Origin: Tritrichomonas foetus
Taxonomy: Eukaryota; Parabasalia; Tritrichomonadida; Tritrichomonadidae
Assembly: GCA_001839685.1 (NCBI GenBank)
Contig: MLAK01000001.1
Coordinates: 225,433-289,432, forward strand
Direction: 5' to 3'
Length of the DNA: 64,000 bases
Part shown: one piece after another, positions 52,361-62,273 of the stretch
Layout: each line of letters begins with the position of its first letter
Numbering within the stretch: position 1 is the first letter of the stretch
Made by a program: the position numbers and the translations under genes
The notes under the pieces: model-generated
What the model was told of the DNA's origin: nothing
What the model saw: the letters and a program-made list of their open reading frames with translations, nothing else
Databases searched by the model: none

Positions 52361-53329
52361 ATGCCTGCCAAAAAAGTCCCAGCAAAGAAGCAAAGCGAGA
52401 TACTCGAGGAGGAGACCAAAAAGATGGAAAACATCATGGCTATGCTCCGTGGCCAAATTGAAGAAGAAAGAGCCAAAGTTCAATCAACATCAAAAGGCGG
52501 ACATCGATGGGCAGCAGCAGCAGAGGGACCAATTGGTAATTTTGATCCGCATGGCAAATTAGCACGTCAAATTCTTTCAAAGAAAAAAGATCGAAAACCA
52601 CAATCTCCATCTCAGCAGAGCTCGCTTTCCCCGCCACAGTCAAAACGTAATTCGCCACGATCTCGATCAGAAAAATCAGCAGAAGGTGGAGTGTCGCCAC
52701 CGTCCACATCGAAATCATCAATGGAAACTTCGACCGCCCGCACCAAAGGGAAAATCGAGGTTGTTGTTGAGCCACAAGGAGGAAAACTATGGGGGCACTA
52801 CATGGCGGATAGCGCAACGATGCCAGATGAAGGCCCGCAGGGGGGAGGTGGGGCTTTGTGGGGAAACACGAAGTCTGAGTGCTCTGTGCAGCCTGATGAG
52901 CCGCCGAGTGGCGGGTCACTTTGGGGCCCACCCCCAGACGAACGAGCAGAACAGCAAAAGTTCCAGGAGGAGCTGGCGAGGCTCCGCGGCAATAATTCAG
53001 ATGGCAGCTCAACTGAAACGAGCATAAAACAGGAAGAGGACCCAAATCTGCCACCAATTGGTGCAGGCGGCGCACTTTGGGGACCACCGCCCAATGAATT
53101 TTTGGAACAGCAAAAATTCCAAAGAGAAGTTGCAAAATTCCGAGGGGAAGTGCCACTTCCGGAACCGAATCAACCTGCGGAAAATGAATCAACAGCAGTT
53201 GGAGGAAACCTCGTGCAGAAGAAACAGATTGATCCATCAGGATTTACATACTTTGATCGACTCGTGACAAAGAATATCCTCGATGGAACTCCAATTATTA
53301 AAAGTAACCCACCCCCAAAAGGAGAGTAA
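52361..53329 (+). CDS. Disordered protein with GGxLWG repeats (WG-rich), 322 aa
   Basis: No family is recognised. A basic, helical N terminus (1-45) leads to GGHRWAAAAEGPIGNFDPHG (46-65) and a Ser/Pro/Lys-rich region. Four GGxLWG motifs follow, with Trp at 144, 167, 188 and 240. The last two are part of a longer repeat, LWGPPPDERAEQQKFQEELA and LWGPPPNEFLEQQKFQREVA, each followed by a short stretch ending in RG. The rest is Pro/Glu-rich and disordered. Tryptophans flanked by Gly in a disordered chain are the form of Argonaute-binding WG/GW hooks, but other roles are possible. Base composition is clearly GC-richer than the neighbours. Confidence 0.72.
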   Translation: MPAKKVPAKKQSEILEEETKKMENIMAMLRGQIEEERAKVQSTSKGGHRWAAAAEGPIGNFDPHGKLARQILSKKKDRKPQSPSQQSSLSPPQSKRNSPRSRSEKSAEGGVSPPSTSKSSMETSTARTKGKIEVVVEPQGGKLWGHYMADSATMPDEGPQGGGGALWGNTKSECSVQPDEPPSGGSLWGPPPDERAEQQKFQEELARLRGNNSDGSSTETSIKQEEDPNLPPIGAGGALWGPPPNEFLEQQKFQREVAKFRGEVPLPEPNQPAENESTAVGGNLVQKKQIDPSGFTYFDRLVTKNILDGTPIIKSNPPPKGE

Positions 53330-53610
53330 TAATAAAACTATTTGTCTGATGCATTAATTTACGAATTAAATATTTCTTTTATTGTGAAGCTAACATAATT
53401 TTAATAATATGAATGATTTTTGTTGGAAGAATATTGATCAGTTTTTGGTCTAAGCTTCAAAGAGAAAAGGATATTGATACGATAAATTTAGGGTGAGAGT
53501 GATTGAATGAGTGCTTTTAAATTAGAATTTTCCGGTATGGTGAAATATTCTGGTGACAATGGTCAAATAAAGAAAGTTTTTAAAAATAATATTGGAATCT
53601 TTAACTCGCG

Positions 53611-56600
53611 ATGAAACAAGCCAAAAGCGAAGAGTCAAAGCAAACAATAAGCGATCTATTAGATTCGATATTACCCAAGGAAAAAATCGAAACTCTTTTT
53701 AACGAGCATCGATATTGTCTCCTATTTCACGATATTATAAGTTATTCGATAATTGGACAACATATTGATTTTCTTCTCTGGATTGTGTTCTTTGTTATGA
53801 TGGACTTTTTGATATTTATGCAGGCATTACCAATCACATTATTTACAAACCTCAATTACCACATTTTAACGTTCGAATACGACTCCACCAAATTTATTGA
53901 TATCAGAGTTACTCTTCAGCAGATCTCAATTTTTCTTAATGTGATTATCTTTTTTTTCATATTTTATCAATGGTATATTTTCTTTACCTACTCACCGAAA
54001 AAGCACCTCACAAAGAAAACTGCTTCATTTTTTCAATTCACAATTTTCCATTTTCCAACCATTGTTACTCCGTTTTTAGGCATTTTTTACGGAATCAACG
54101 TAATTTGTAATTCTGATTCAAGGTTTTCAGCAAGAGAAGGAATTCTTCTTACTTTATTTATACTTATTGGTGTTATATTTCTCTTGATTAATCATACTAT
54201 TTACACCTACTTTATTACTTATTCTCTCACACTCAAAAAAGGGCAATTTGCTTATTGGAGTCCACCTTATCGCGCCCAAGACATTTTTTATTTTTTCTTA
54301 ACAGGATTTTTCTGCACATTTAGATCGGGGCCTTATGATAAATATGTTACAATTTCGTGTGTTGTTGGTATCATATATGGAATCTTCACTTCAATTAAAT
54401 ACCGGGGTTGTAATTTCATATTTCTCGTCGGAAAATTATTTTACTTGAAAATTGCCTTGGATTCAATAGTTTGCAATGTTATTGCTATAATTAGCATTTG
54501 GGCCAAATTATCGTTCGTCAATACAATTATTGCACTTTTTGTATGTTTTGTTGGAACTTCATTAATAGCATTTTTCATGCTCGGACCCGAAAATCCAATT
54601 GCACCGGCTAACTTATCAGTTAATGGCGCACGTGGATTTAGTCAGTCGAAAATCCGAAATCCTGAACAAGCGCTTTTCGTTTTACGAAATGGAATCAGTT
54701 TTTCAATTAGTGGGGTTTCAGATCGTGAATTTTTACAGTATATTCTACAGAACCACTTTTCACCAAGTGTTTTAACTGATGTCTTAAGGATGTGTATCTT
54801 TTCGAGAATCAAAATTGATACAGTTTATCTTCCAAAAGTAATTTTAAGTCCACTTGATGTAATCGCATTGAAATATACCACTTTTCAATACCAAATATAT
54901 GAAAACATGGTTAAAGATGAAGAAGACCCAGTCGTTAAAAAGGTTTACAAGCTTCTTGAACATCACTATGCACGCGCTGAAGAGTTACTTGATACTTTCT
55001 GGACAGAAAATGATGTAAAACAATTAAATATTTATCAACTTGGTTCTTCAATTCTTGACATTTCCAATGATTTTGCAAAATATGGAAGCATTTATACAAA
55101 ATGTCCATCAATTCAAAAAATCTGGAAATCTTATACAACTGATGTTTTAGCAATGCCATCTGCCAAAAAATATCAATTAAATGCAGTTGATGATTTTGTA
55201 TATGCAAATAGAGGCATCTTTTCTTTCTTATTTAATAATAATAATAATTCTCGACCAAATAAAGAAGAACCGAAAAGTGAACTAGAAAAATATTTCCGAT
55301 CTTTTCAGAATTATAACATTAGACCTATTTTAGGCCTATTTATTGCCACTACCATATCTATAATTATTGCTTCCATTTATTTTGGAATTAATTCGAATCT
55401 TCAAACAAGAATTTCCGCTGGTAATTTCATAAATGTTTCAAATATAATGAAATATTCAATAACAACAGCTGGCGCATTAATTAGTAGCTTGGATTCAATC
55501 ACAGTTTATCCTTTAACAGAAACAATTAGTGAATTACTTGGGATTAGTATGGATGACGCTCGACTTTTTCGATCACAAAAAATTACTCCTGTTGATTATG
55601 GAATTGATCGAGCTGAAATGTTACATCGAATACCTGAATTAAAATCAATTAAATTTACTACAACTGATTGCCCAGCAATTTCTTATTCATTGCTCACTAA
55701 TTATCCAATGCCTGATGATACTTCATTTTCAAAAAGAATTTGTTATTTTTATTCTATTCTCTTTTTCTGTGACCAGTTGAGTCAAATTTGTAATGATAAG
55801 GTTCATTCTTATCATAATTCATTCCAATGGCGTTCGAAACATTTCTCAAACGAAGCAATTATGTATTGTTGCATCCTAGTTGTTATAATTATCTTTGTGA
55901 TTTTCTTTTTCATATTTGATCGACGAATGCATAATTTATTCCTTAAAGCTGTAGCTTATATAAGCTGTTCTGGGTCAAACAAAAACTTTACAGAGAGAAT
56001 TGATTTTGCATTTACATTTACTGCACAATTATTTAATTATATTGGACTTTTATGTTGTTTGCTGATACTTTTCTATGGCCATTTCTTACCCGTAAATTCA
56101 TTTAAGTCAAAAATTGATGTTATTACAAATGTTACATATAGCATATGCTTAGCTGTTGTTAAAGTCGAAGAATTAATGTCTGCCGTTCTACTCGAAATGA
56201 TGCAAGATCAATCTAATGCTTTCCCATCGGAACTCATTTATGACAATTGTTATCAACTTACACAAATTGTAAATAATATCACACATAGTGATATACCTGA
56301 TGAATTTCTCTCAGTATATCCATTTTCTGATTGGATAATGGAAACCGGTACACCTTTTAATATGCTATTTCATGATTGGACTCATTTCGTCAATATTACA
56401 TCAGGAACAGCATCAAAGGAAACATTTAGATTTCTTTATATTCGATATATTTATCTTATGAATTTCACACAAATGATAGATGATGCAATTCCTGAAGTAA
56501 TTAATAATTTATACAAGGAAATGCAACGAGGATCTTTTCTAGATTTATATTTATATCATTTAGGTATTCTTCTTTCACTTTTATGTCTTTCTATCTATTT

Positions 56601-57450
56601 GTGGATGTATCGTCGTAAAAAAACATGGTATTACGGTGCATCTCTTCTCCTTAGACGAAGAATTGCGAAAGATCAACGATTTATTATCATTACTCGACAA
56701 ATCCTTGAAGGAAAAGTACCAGAATATTTAGATTTACTTCCTTTTGCAAGTGTTGTTAAAGATGAAAAAGGAAGAATTATTGATTCTAATTGGCTTGTTC
56801 AAAGTTTCACACCATTTACATCCCAACAATTAATTGGACAACCATCTGATGAAATTTTCGCGCCTGAAAATCTCGTTGATGTTGAAATAGCTGAATATAA
56901 AAGCAACCATGGACATAAACTCATGATTCTTAAAGATTTATCTGGAATTGCAAGCTTAAATACTGCAAAGCAAACCCTTATTGAGCGCTATGATCCCAAA
57001 ATTAAACTACCTTTTGAAAATAATGCTTTTTACATTGAAATTCGATTTATGGCAGGTTCGTTTGAACCACCAAAAATATTTGAGCTTGTCGAAAGTGTTG
57101 AAAAGAAGTACGAAAGTGTTTTCAAACGTGTTGCTATTGGTGTTTCATTTTATGCTGCTTTGGCAAATAAAGATAGCAATAAAAAGCAAATTTATGAATT
57201 TATTACCGAGTTTTATGAAGCCGCCCAACATAAAGTTATCATCGCAGCAACTTATGGGTTCCTTGTATGTTTTTCGCTTTTAGAAGATACAGATGTTAAT
57301 ATGGTGGCATCTGGAGAACCTGTTAAAAGGGCTCATGAAATTCTTGTTTATGGATTACCTGAAAAGATATACATAGATTATAAAATTATAAAAAGTACTA
57401 AAGGTGAATTACCTGATCATATTTTAGCAATATCACCTCTTGTTATGTAA
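53611..57450 (+). CDS. Multi-pass membrane PAS / cyclase-like protein with degenerate catalytic domain, 1279 aa
   Basis: The architecture repeats that of the cyclase at 4875-9608. A block of membrane helices lies at about 51-340, and single segments near 570-590, 747-770, 805-830 and 980-1003 flank outside loops. A PAS-like domain follows at about 1040-1120 (PFASVVKDEKGRIIDSNWL, TSQQLIGQPSDEIFAP). The last 145 residues align in outline with a class III cyclase: AFYIEIRFMAGSF, AIGVSFYAALANK, VIIAATYGFLVCFSL. None of the metal-binding Asp, substrate-binding Lys/Asp or transition-state Asn/Arg positions can be found. It is probably a pseudo-cyclase sensor or partner. The frame is intact from the ATG at 53611, so it is not a broken gene. 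Confidence 0.82.
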   Translation: MKQAKSEESKQTISDLLDSILPKEKIETLFNEHRYCLLFHDIISYSIIGQHIDFLLWIVFFVMMDFLIFMQALPITLFTNLNYHILTFEYDSTKFIDIRVTLQQISIFLNVIIFFFIFYQWYIFFTYSPKKHLTKKTASFFQFTIFHFPTIVTPFLGIFYGINVICNSDSRFSAREGILLTLFILIGVIFLLINHTIYTYFITYSLTLKKGQFAYWSPPYRAQDIFYFFLTGFFCTFRSGPYDKYVTISCVVGIIYGIFTSIKYRGCNFIFLVGKLFYLKIALDSIVCNVIAIISIWAKLSFVNTIIALFVCFVGTSLIAFFMLGPENPIAPANLSVNGARGFSQSKIRNPEQALFVLRNGISFSISGVSDREFLQYILQNHFSPSVLTDVLRMCIFSRIKIDTVYLPKVILSPLDVIALKYTTFQYQIYENMVKDEEDPVVKKVYKLLEHHYARAEELLDTFWTENDVKQLNIYQLGSSILDISNDFAKYGSIYTKCPSIQKIWKSYTTDVLAMPSAKKYQLNAVDDFVYANRGIFSFLFNNNNNSRPNKEEPKSELEKYFRSFQNYNIRPILGLFIATTISIIIASIYFGINSNLQTRISAGNFINVSNIMKYSITTAGALISSLDSITVYPLTETISELLGISMDDARLFRSQKITPVDYGIDRAEMLHRIPELKSIKFTTTDCPAISYSLLTNYPMPDDTSFSKRICYFYSILFFCDQLSQICNDKVHSYHNSFQWRSKHFSNEAIMYCCILVVIIIFVIFFFIFDRRMHNLFLKAVAYISCSGSNKNFTERIDFAFTFTAQLFNYIGLLCCLLILFYGHFLPVNSFKSKIDVITNVTYSICLAVVKVEELMSAVLLEMMQDQSNAFPSELIYDNCYQLTQIVNNITHSDIPDEFLSVYPFSDWIMETGTPFNMLFHDWTHFVNITSGTASKETFRFLYIRYIYLMNFTQMIDDAIPEVINNLYKEMQRGSFLDLYLYHLGILLSLLCLSIYLWMYRRKKTWYYGASLLLRRRIAKDQRFIIITRQILEGKVPEYLDLLPFASVVKDEKGRIIDSNWLVQSFTPFTSQQLIGQPSDEIFAPENLVDVEIAEYKSNHGHKLMILKDLSGIASLNTAKQTLIERYDPKIKLPFENNAFYIEIRFMAGSFEPPKIFELVESVEKKYESVFKRVAIGVSFYAALANKDSNKKQIYEFITEFYEAAQHKVIIAATYGFLVCFSLLEDTDVNMVASGEPVKRAHEILVYGLPEKIYIDYKIIKSTKGELPDHILAISPLVM

Positions 57451-58158
57451 ATATATTAATGCGTTTAACTCTTTATTCTTTACTCTTTACTTTTTGTTCT
57501 TTACTTTTCCTGATGTTGGGATTAACAAAAAAAATTCCATATAACTTTGATGACCAAACTTGTTTCCATGAAATACCCTTGTAATATTTCATCAATCTCA
57601 TTATTAAGTTCATAGTTCTTTATCTTATTGTCATATCTCATTCTTCTCCTTTGATATCTCATTCATCATCTGTTAATAGTTTTTTTTTTATCAATTTAAC
57701 AGGCAAATTCATTTATCACTTTGTCATTTGTCAACCGCTAAGTGTATATTTGTGAAATAAAAAAATGGATAAATGAGATATGACTTTGCTGGCCCCATCG
57801 ACTCATTCAGTCAGCTTGAAGGGATCATTAGTGTAAGATCACTTTTGAACTTTATTTGACGTTCGCTTCAAGCATCGCTTATCTCATAGGAATAAAAACT
57901 TCAATCAGTTTTATTGATATTAGACAAGTCATTAATTAGATTTTTTATTGAATATTAGAGTTATTCTTTTCAGATTAATGACAATGATTAATCAAGTGTC
58001 TTGTAATTGATCGATCAATTACAAATTCCAATGCTGAATTTTTTTTAAAAAATATGTAATGCCTGTGAGCGATAAAGATCAGAAATAAGAAGTAAAGATA
58101 TAACAGGATAAAAAATCGAAACATTTTTTAACAGATAGAAATATTATATACATGAAAA
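57451..58158. other. Intergenic between convergent genes
   Basis: It starts with a short run of TTCTTTAC-like repeats (about 57472-57510). It also contains a GC-raised block at 57773-57887 that is described separately as a possible RNA. The rest is AT-rich. Confidence 0.6.
57773..57887. ncRNA. Candidate structured non-coding RNA
   Basis: G+C in 57781-57890 is about 43 percent by hand count, well above the flanks. Nested complementary segments fit a three-way-junction fold. An outer stem pairs ATGAGATA (57773-57780) with TATCTCAT (57880-57887). An inner stem pairs GCTTGAAG (57814-57821) with CTTCAAGC (57866-57873). Two small hairpins, GACT/AGTC and AGTG/CACT, add to it. The strand is unknown; a TTTT on the plus strand at about 57909-57912 could be a Pol III stop. 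I could not match it to a tRNA, snRNA or snoRNA class. Confidence 0.35.
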
Positions 58159-59016
58159 TCATTCCTCAATAGAAGATTGTGGAGGGATCCTTCTCATTCC
58201 CGCAATACACTGCATATTCTGCATTTGTGCATCTTCTCCAGCGTCGTCCTGTTCAGGAGTTGTATTCCAAAGAGGAGGAAGAGGGACATCGCCAAGTAAC
58301 GGTTCTTTGATGATCGACTTAAACTCGCTGGCATTATTAGTGTCACAATTACTCTCTGGCGTTGGAATATCTTCGGCCATCTGTTGAAATAAAATTCCAC
58401 CATATTGAGAGGATTCAAATGGTTTAAACTGAAGGTCACTTAGCCGCAGTATCTCTTGAAATACCTGTTCCATTCTCTGTTTTGAACGCAATTCGTTCTG
58501 TAATCGATTTTCATCAAGCAGATAATTATTATTGGCGTAATTGATGTTTCTCGAATCGTATTCGTCGCTGTGCTCTATTCCATCGTCAGTATCATTGCTG
58601 CTATTACTAATGTCGTCAAAAGTAGTCTGATCGAGATCGAAATCTGGATTGGTGACCATTTTCTTGTTTCTATTGTTAATGGCATTCTTGGATGAATTGA
58701 TGCACGGATTTCCCTTCGGCGATCTTTTCCTGGAGTGTTGCTGTGCTTGATTTCGGCTCGAGGCGTCATTGTAATTTATCGTTGGCGGCGGACGAATGGC
58801 TTTCAACACAACGATATCTCCATCTTCGATCATTTGGGCGGCAAGAGACAAGTATGGGCAGAGACATCGACCTCTGTGAAGAAGGATGACTGGATCGCTG
58901 AGTGGGGGACCTGCAAGGGCGAGTGCACGGGCGACGTCATAAGATCTAAGGTGAACGGGGATGGTTGATCCGTCAGGATACATAACCTGTACGCATCTCT
59001 CTTCTTCCTCGAACAT
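58159..59016 (-). CDS. Protein with N-terminal ubiquitin-like (beta-grasp) domain, 285 aa
   Basis: Residues about 6-74 look like a ubiquitin-like fold. There is a first hairpin (CVQVMYPDGSTIPVHL), a helix (YDVARALALAG), then strands (DPVILLHRGRCLCPYLSL) and a closing DGDIVVLKAIRPP. The rest is disordered, with Asn/Ser/Asp-rich stretches and a few short helices (LQNELRSKQRMEQVFQEILR). No GG end is present, so the domain is built in rather than conjugated. The partner is unknown. The ATG at 59014-59016 is the first in frame. It is convergent with the membrane protein upstream. Confidence 0.65.
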   Translation of the reverse strand: MFEEEERCVQVMYPDGSTIPVHLRSYDVARALALAGPPLSDPVILLHRGRCLCPYLSLAAQMIEDGDIVVLKAIRPPPTINYNDASSRNQAQQHSRKRSPKGNPCINSSKNAINNRNKKMVTNPDFDLDQTTFDDISNSSNDTDDGIEHSDEYDSRNINYANNNYLLDENRLQNELRSKQRMEQVFQEILRLSDLQFKPFESSQYGGILFQQMAEDIPTPESNCDTNNASEFKSIIKEPLLGDVPLPPLWNTTPEQDDAGEDAQMQNMQCIAGMRRIPPQSSIEE

Positions 59017-60481
59017 ATTAGAAAAAATTATTCTCTGGAAATTTTAGAAACATTCGATAAAGTTTTCGCTGAATTCAAAAAGATTATTTTTGTTATATTT
59101 TTATCTTTTTCTTTTCGCATTTCTTATTTGCGATGTTAATTTTTCTGAGAGCATTAAAAGTTTTTCAGAAAAATCTGAGTTATTATTTTGAAGATTTTAG
59201 TTCGAAGTATTGTAAAAGTGAACACATAATAAATTGTTTATGAAAAATCATATTCAAGTGAAATTACAATAAATTTTATGAAGTTTACATTTCTTATTTT
59301 ACACAAAAAGTCAAATATGAACTTTCAATTTATAATTTTGATTTAATTGAGTAAATATTATTTGTGAACATCACAAATATCTAGAAATAAACTCACAAAT
59401 AATTCAATGAATTTATTCGAAATATCAATTGAAATTTCTCATAAAATGTGACGATATTATTATGAAAAAGTAGACATTTTCAATATCTATATTTTTATTC
59501 CATACAATTCTACAGAATCTACATAAAAATAATCGTTGGAATATTCATAAAATTTACATATATTGAGACATTTGTGTGAATATTGTTCAATACCAAACTT
59601 TTTAAAAAGAATAAAAAAACGGAAATCTTAGAAATGAAAAAATAATTAATTACCAAAAACAGCAAATATGAAAAAGTTCGATAGTCTATATAATTGAATC
59701 CTTATTTGTTCAAACGAAGAATTGGCGATCAATTCAGGCGGAAAAAAGCAATATTTCATGAATTTCATGTTATTACCACTTCAATTAAGGCTATATTCAT
59801 AAATATCTCAACAATTTCCTTTTTTTGCTATTGCTTGAAATGCGCATTCCGCTTTCTTTTTCAATAGCACATGCAATTACTTTCTTTTCCCTCTGAATAA
59901 ATGTTAATAACTATTTTCAAAGAAATAACTTTCGAAGTAATATCATGATTCATCAAAATTATAATTGTTGTCTCAAATTCTCATTATTTTATAACATTCT
60001 GGTTTTATTAAGGAAAATTGTGAGAATGAAATTACCACATTTGTGTCAAAAACACTATCTTCGGCTCATATTGAGAAGGATTTATGATTTAGAAATCCAA
60101 GATAAATGCAGCAATGAAAAACCTAGGAAATGATATCCATTATATATGAAAACTTAGTCAAGGGTAAAAAAAAGAATATCAATTTCATCTGAGTGACTCA
60201 AAATTCCTGAGTGAGGTAGTAAAAATCTCGTACAATTATCGAAAAACAAATTGGTTTTAATTTTTATCATTTATTAGTTAACCACAGCGCAATCTCAGCG
60301 AAAACATCTTCTTTGTTATTTCTTTGTTTACTTGGTCAGCATTCCTCAAACCCCCAATCAGTTCCATTCAATATTTCACCTTATTTAATACACCTCTTCT
60401 TTCAAATTAGTTTGATCAAATCGAAAAGTGACTTTTTCTATCGGCCTCAACCAAGCTCAAGAAATTCTTCCAAAAAACTTG
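59017..60481. other. Intergenic, divergent promoters, small inverted repeat
   Basis: About 1.45 kb, AT-rich. An inverted repeat pairs TGCTATTG (59826-59833) with CAATAGCA (59862-59869) around a 28-base loop that contains the palindrome AATGCGCATT. A short ORF at 59945-60133 is not supported. Confidence 0.55.
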
Positions 60482-60958
60482 ATGAACAGCTTTGAAGTTG
60501 AAAAAGAAGAATTAGCGATAATTTACGACCAGAATTGTGTTATTAAGGATTCGAATGTTGTTCAAATTAAAGTAAATCTCGGTATGAAGCATGCAACTAT
60601 TACTTTTACAGTTTCAGAGAATTATCCGAACTCAGTTCCTCAGATAAGCGCAGAATTAGAAGGTATTTCTGGCGCCCAGCTCGAAGCTTTTCTTACAAAG
60701 GCAGCACAGACAATGCTTGGAATAACTATGATCGCATATTTAATAGGTGAAGCTACAGATTTTTTGAACGGAATTTCAGATCAAGAAATTGTCGAACAAC
60801 AGGAACATATCACTGCAACACCTTTCTCACGCGAGGCCTTCCTTCTTTGGCTCGACAAATTTAAGAAGGAGATGGCAGCCAAAGAAGCGGCAATCCAGAA
60901 ACCAATGACTGGACGCCAATGGTTCGAATCACAAGGTAGTCATGCTGATTTGTCTTAA
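60482..60958 (+). CDS. RWD-domain protein, RWDD1/Gir2 (DFRP2) family, 158 aa
   Basis: The RWD fold starts with FEVEKEELAIIYDQNCVIKD (compare the E..ALESIYPD.. start of RWDD1) and continues ITFTVSENYPNSVPQISAEL. The helix LEAFLTKAAQTMLGITMIAY then leads to EQQEHITATPFSREAFLLWL, the counterpart of FHGTPVTIENFLNWKAKF in RWDD1, and ends with MTGRQWFES (GKQLFET). RWDD1/Gir2 stabilises the translational GTPase DRG and links to Gcn1/Gcn2-type control. The frame opens at GTG 60428; the ATG at 60482 starts right at the RWD domain and is used. At 158 aa it is shorter than human RWDD1 (243 aa) because the C-terminal tail is missing. Confidence 0.85.
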   Translation: MNSFEVEKEELAIIYDQNCVIKDSNVVQIKVNLGMKHATITFTVSENYPNSVPQISAELEGISGAQLEAFLTKAAQTMLGITMIAYLIGEATDFLNGISDQEIVEQQEHITATPFSREAFLLWLDKFKKEMAAKEAAIQKPMTGRQWFESQGSHADLS

Positions 60959-61137
60959 ACTTATAAATTTTTTGATTTGAATTTTAATTTATTTATGTGA
61001 AGGTTCTTTATTTTCCTTATTTTTTTTTTTCCTAAATTGACTATGTTTAATATGGACATATTGTTTACATAACATCGAAGAAAAATGATGAAACAAAAAT
61101 ATGAATAAATATCCTTTTATAAAAATACAAAATTAAT

Positions 61138-62253
61138 TTAAGGGGAATCAAACACGACGTGGATTCGATTTTTGGCTGGTGTTTCCTTTTTTTCTATTAA
61201 TGCTTCTTTAATGCAAGATGGCCTCTTTTGTGCAAAACTCTTTCTTAAAGGCTGAATGTGTTTGATGCCTCTCATTGATGATATTGAAGTTGTTGATTTA
61301 AGTGTAGATAAGCACACTTGAACTTCATCATCTTCCTCTTCTTCGTTTGAATCACTTTCATCAATTACGATATCAATAGGATTAATAGCGAGTTTAACGC
61401 TATTTTTGCGAATGTTTTCAGGGCTCGTGCTGCTTGTGGTACTATCACTACTATCTCCAGCGCGAGCATTATGATGAAGATGATTGTTTACATTATTATT
61501 TGTGTTTGTTGTTTTCAGGGATTTAATAACAACATTGTTATTTTCACTTTCAACATTTTGTTTTATTCTTCCATTACCCGACTTGGGGTTATTTTCGACT
61601 AACTCTTCATGTGATTTATGATGATGGTGATGGTGACGATGATGTGAATCACGACTTTTTTGCTTTTCATCACCTTGCAGATTTTGCTTGTTGAGCTTTT
61701 TGATACTTGGACTTAAAACGCTGATTCCCATCAATTTTTTCATTTGGACACAACCTTTGTGAACAAGTTCTTTGATTTCTTGATTTTGATCTTCTTCAAT
61801 TGCTTGAGCAACTTTCTTTGCAAGCTCTTCAGTACTTGTAATTGATTCATCATCGGCGAATTTCAAAAGGGCACGCGTGATCGAGTTTTCGATTCGAACA
61901 TTACACTGATGCATTTGCTTACAAAATTCGTTGTAGTCAGTAGCTTGTCTTAGTGTATCGAATATTACCGTTGCTTTATCGTTTGGCTTTGTAATGAATC
62001 TGGACATTAAATTTTCGAATGCATCAGGAGTGATGTGAAGTTTTGAGCACATAAAGTTATCAACAAGGTCACTTACTAAATCCATAAATTTGATATATAC
62101 CTGGTGTTCTTCTTCTGTAGAATATTCTAGAGAATTCAGGAATTCCTTACAATTGGAATAGATGAACTCAATGATTGGGCGCCACCATGCGTTAGACGAG
62201 AAAAACTTGCAGATTCCAAAAAATATATCGCGATCTTTCTGGAATTTCGACAT
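61138..62253 (-). CDS. BART-domain protein, CFAP36-like, about 371 aa
   Basis: Residues about 1-125 form a BART domain. It has FFSSNAWWRPIIEFIYSNC (compare SDSWVLPIVDFIDENC in CFAP36/CCDC104), EEEHQVYIKFMDLVSDLVDN and LHITPDAFENLMSRF. The domain binds ARL3-type GTPases in cilia. The C-terminal half is disordered, with a His-rich tract (HHRHHHHHH, about 213-221), Asn-rich patches, an acidic stretch (SNEEEEDDE) and a basic tail. The longer frame has an ATG at 62289, but an ACGTTA motif lies at 62268-62273. The Met at 62253 (MSKFQK) starts close to the domain and is preferred. It is divergent from the FASS-like gene, ATG to ATG 163 bp. Confidence 0.82.
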   Translation of the reverse strand: MSKFQKDRDIFFGICKFFSSNAWWRPIIEFIYSNCKEFLNSLEYSTEEEHQVYIKFMDLVSDLVDNFMCSKLHITPDAFENLMSRFITKPNDKATVIFDTLRQATDYNEFCKQMHQCNVRIENSITRALLKFADDESITSTEELAKKVAQAIEEDQNQEIKELVHKGCVQMKKLMGISVLSPSIKKLNKQNLQGDEKQKSRDSHHRHHHHHHKSHEELVENNPKSGNGRIKQNVESENNNVVIKSLKTTNTNNNVNNHLHHNARAGDSSDSTTSSTSPENIRKNSVKLAINPIDIVIDESDSNEEEEDDEVQVCLSTLKSTTSISSMRGIKHIQPLRKSFAQKRPSCIKEALIEKKETPAKNRIHVVFDSP

Positions 62254-62267
62254 TTTTTTTATTTCAT

Positions 62268-62273
62268 TAACGT
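62268..62273 (-). promoter_or_regulatory. ACGTTA motif upstream of CFAP36-like gene
   Basis: On the minus strand ACGTTA lies 15 bp before the preferred ATG at 62253. It faces the ACGTTTA of the divergent gene at 62400. Confidence 0.4.

Noticed and set aside
52440..53237. 265-codon ORF antisense to the WG-repeat gene
   Set aside because: The GC-rich sense gene has few stops on its opposite strand. The antisense product has no features, while the sense protein has regular repeats.
57861..57869. Possible tRNA B-box (GTTCGCTTC)
   Set aside because: It differs from the consensus, the neighbouring bases cannot form a T-stem, and no acceptor stem or anticodon arm fits.
57874..57930. Weak resemblance to the start of U2 snRNA (ATCGCTT ... 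ATCAGTTTTATTGATATTAG)
   Set aside because: The branch-point-binding GTAGTA is missing and the spacing does not fit, so the match is probably chance.
60428..60481. 18-codon extension of the RWDD1-like gene
   Set aside because: It starts at GTG. The ATG at 60482 coincides with the start of the RWD domain.
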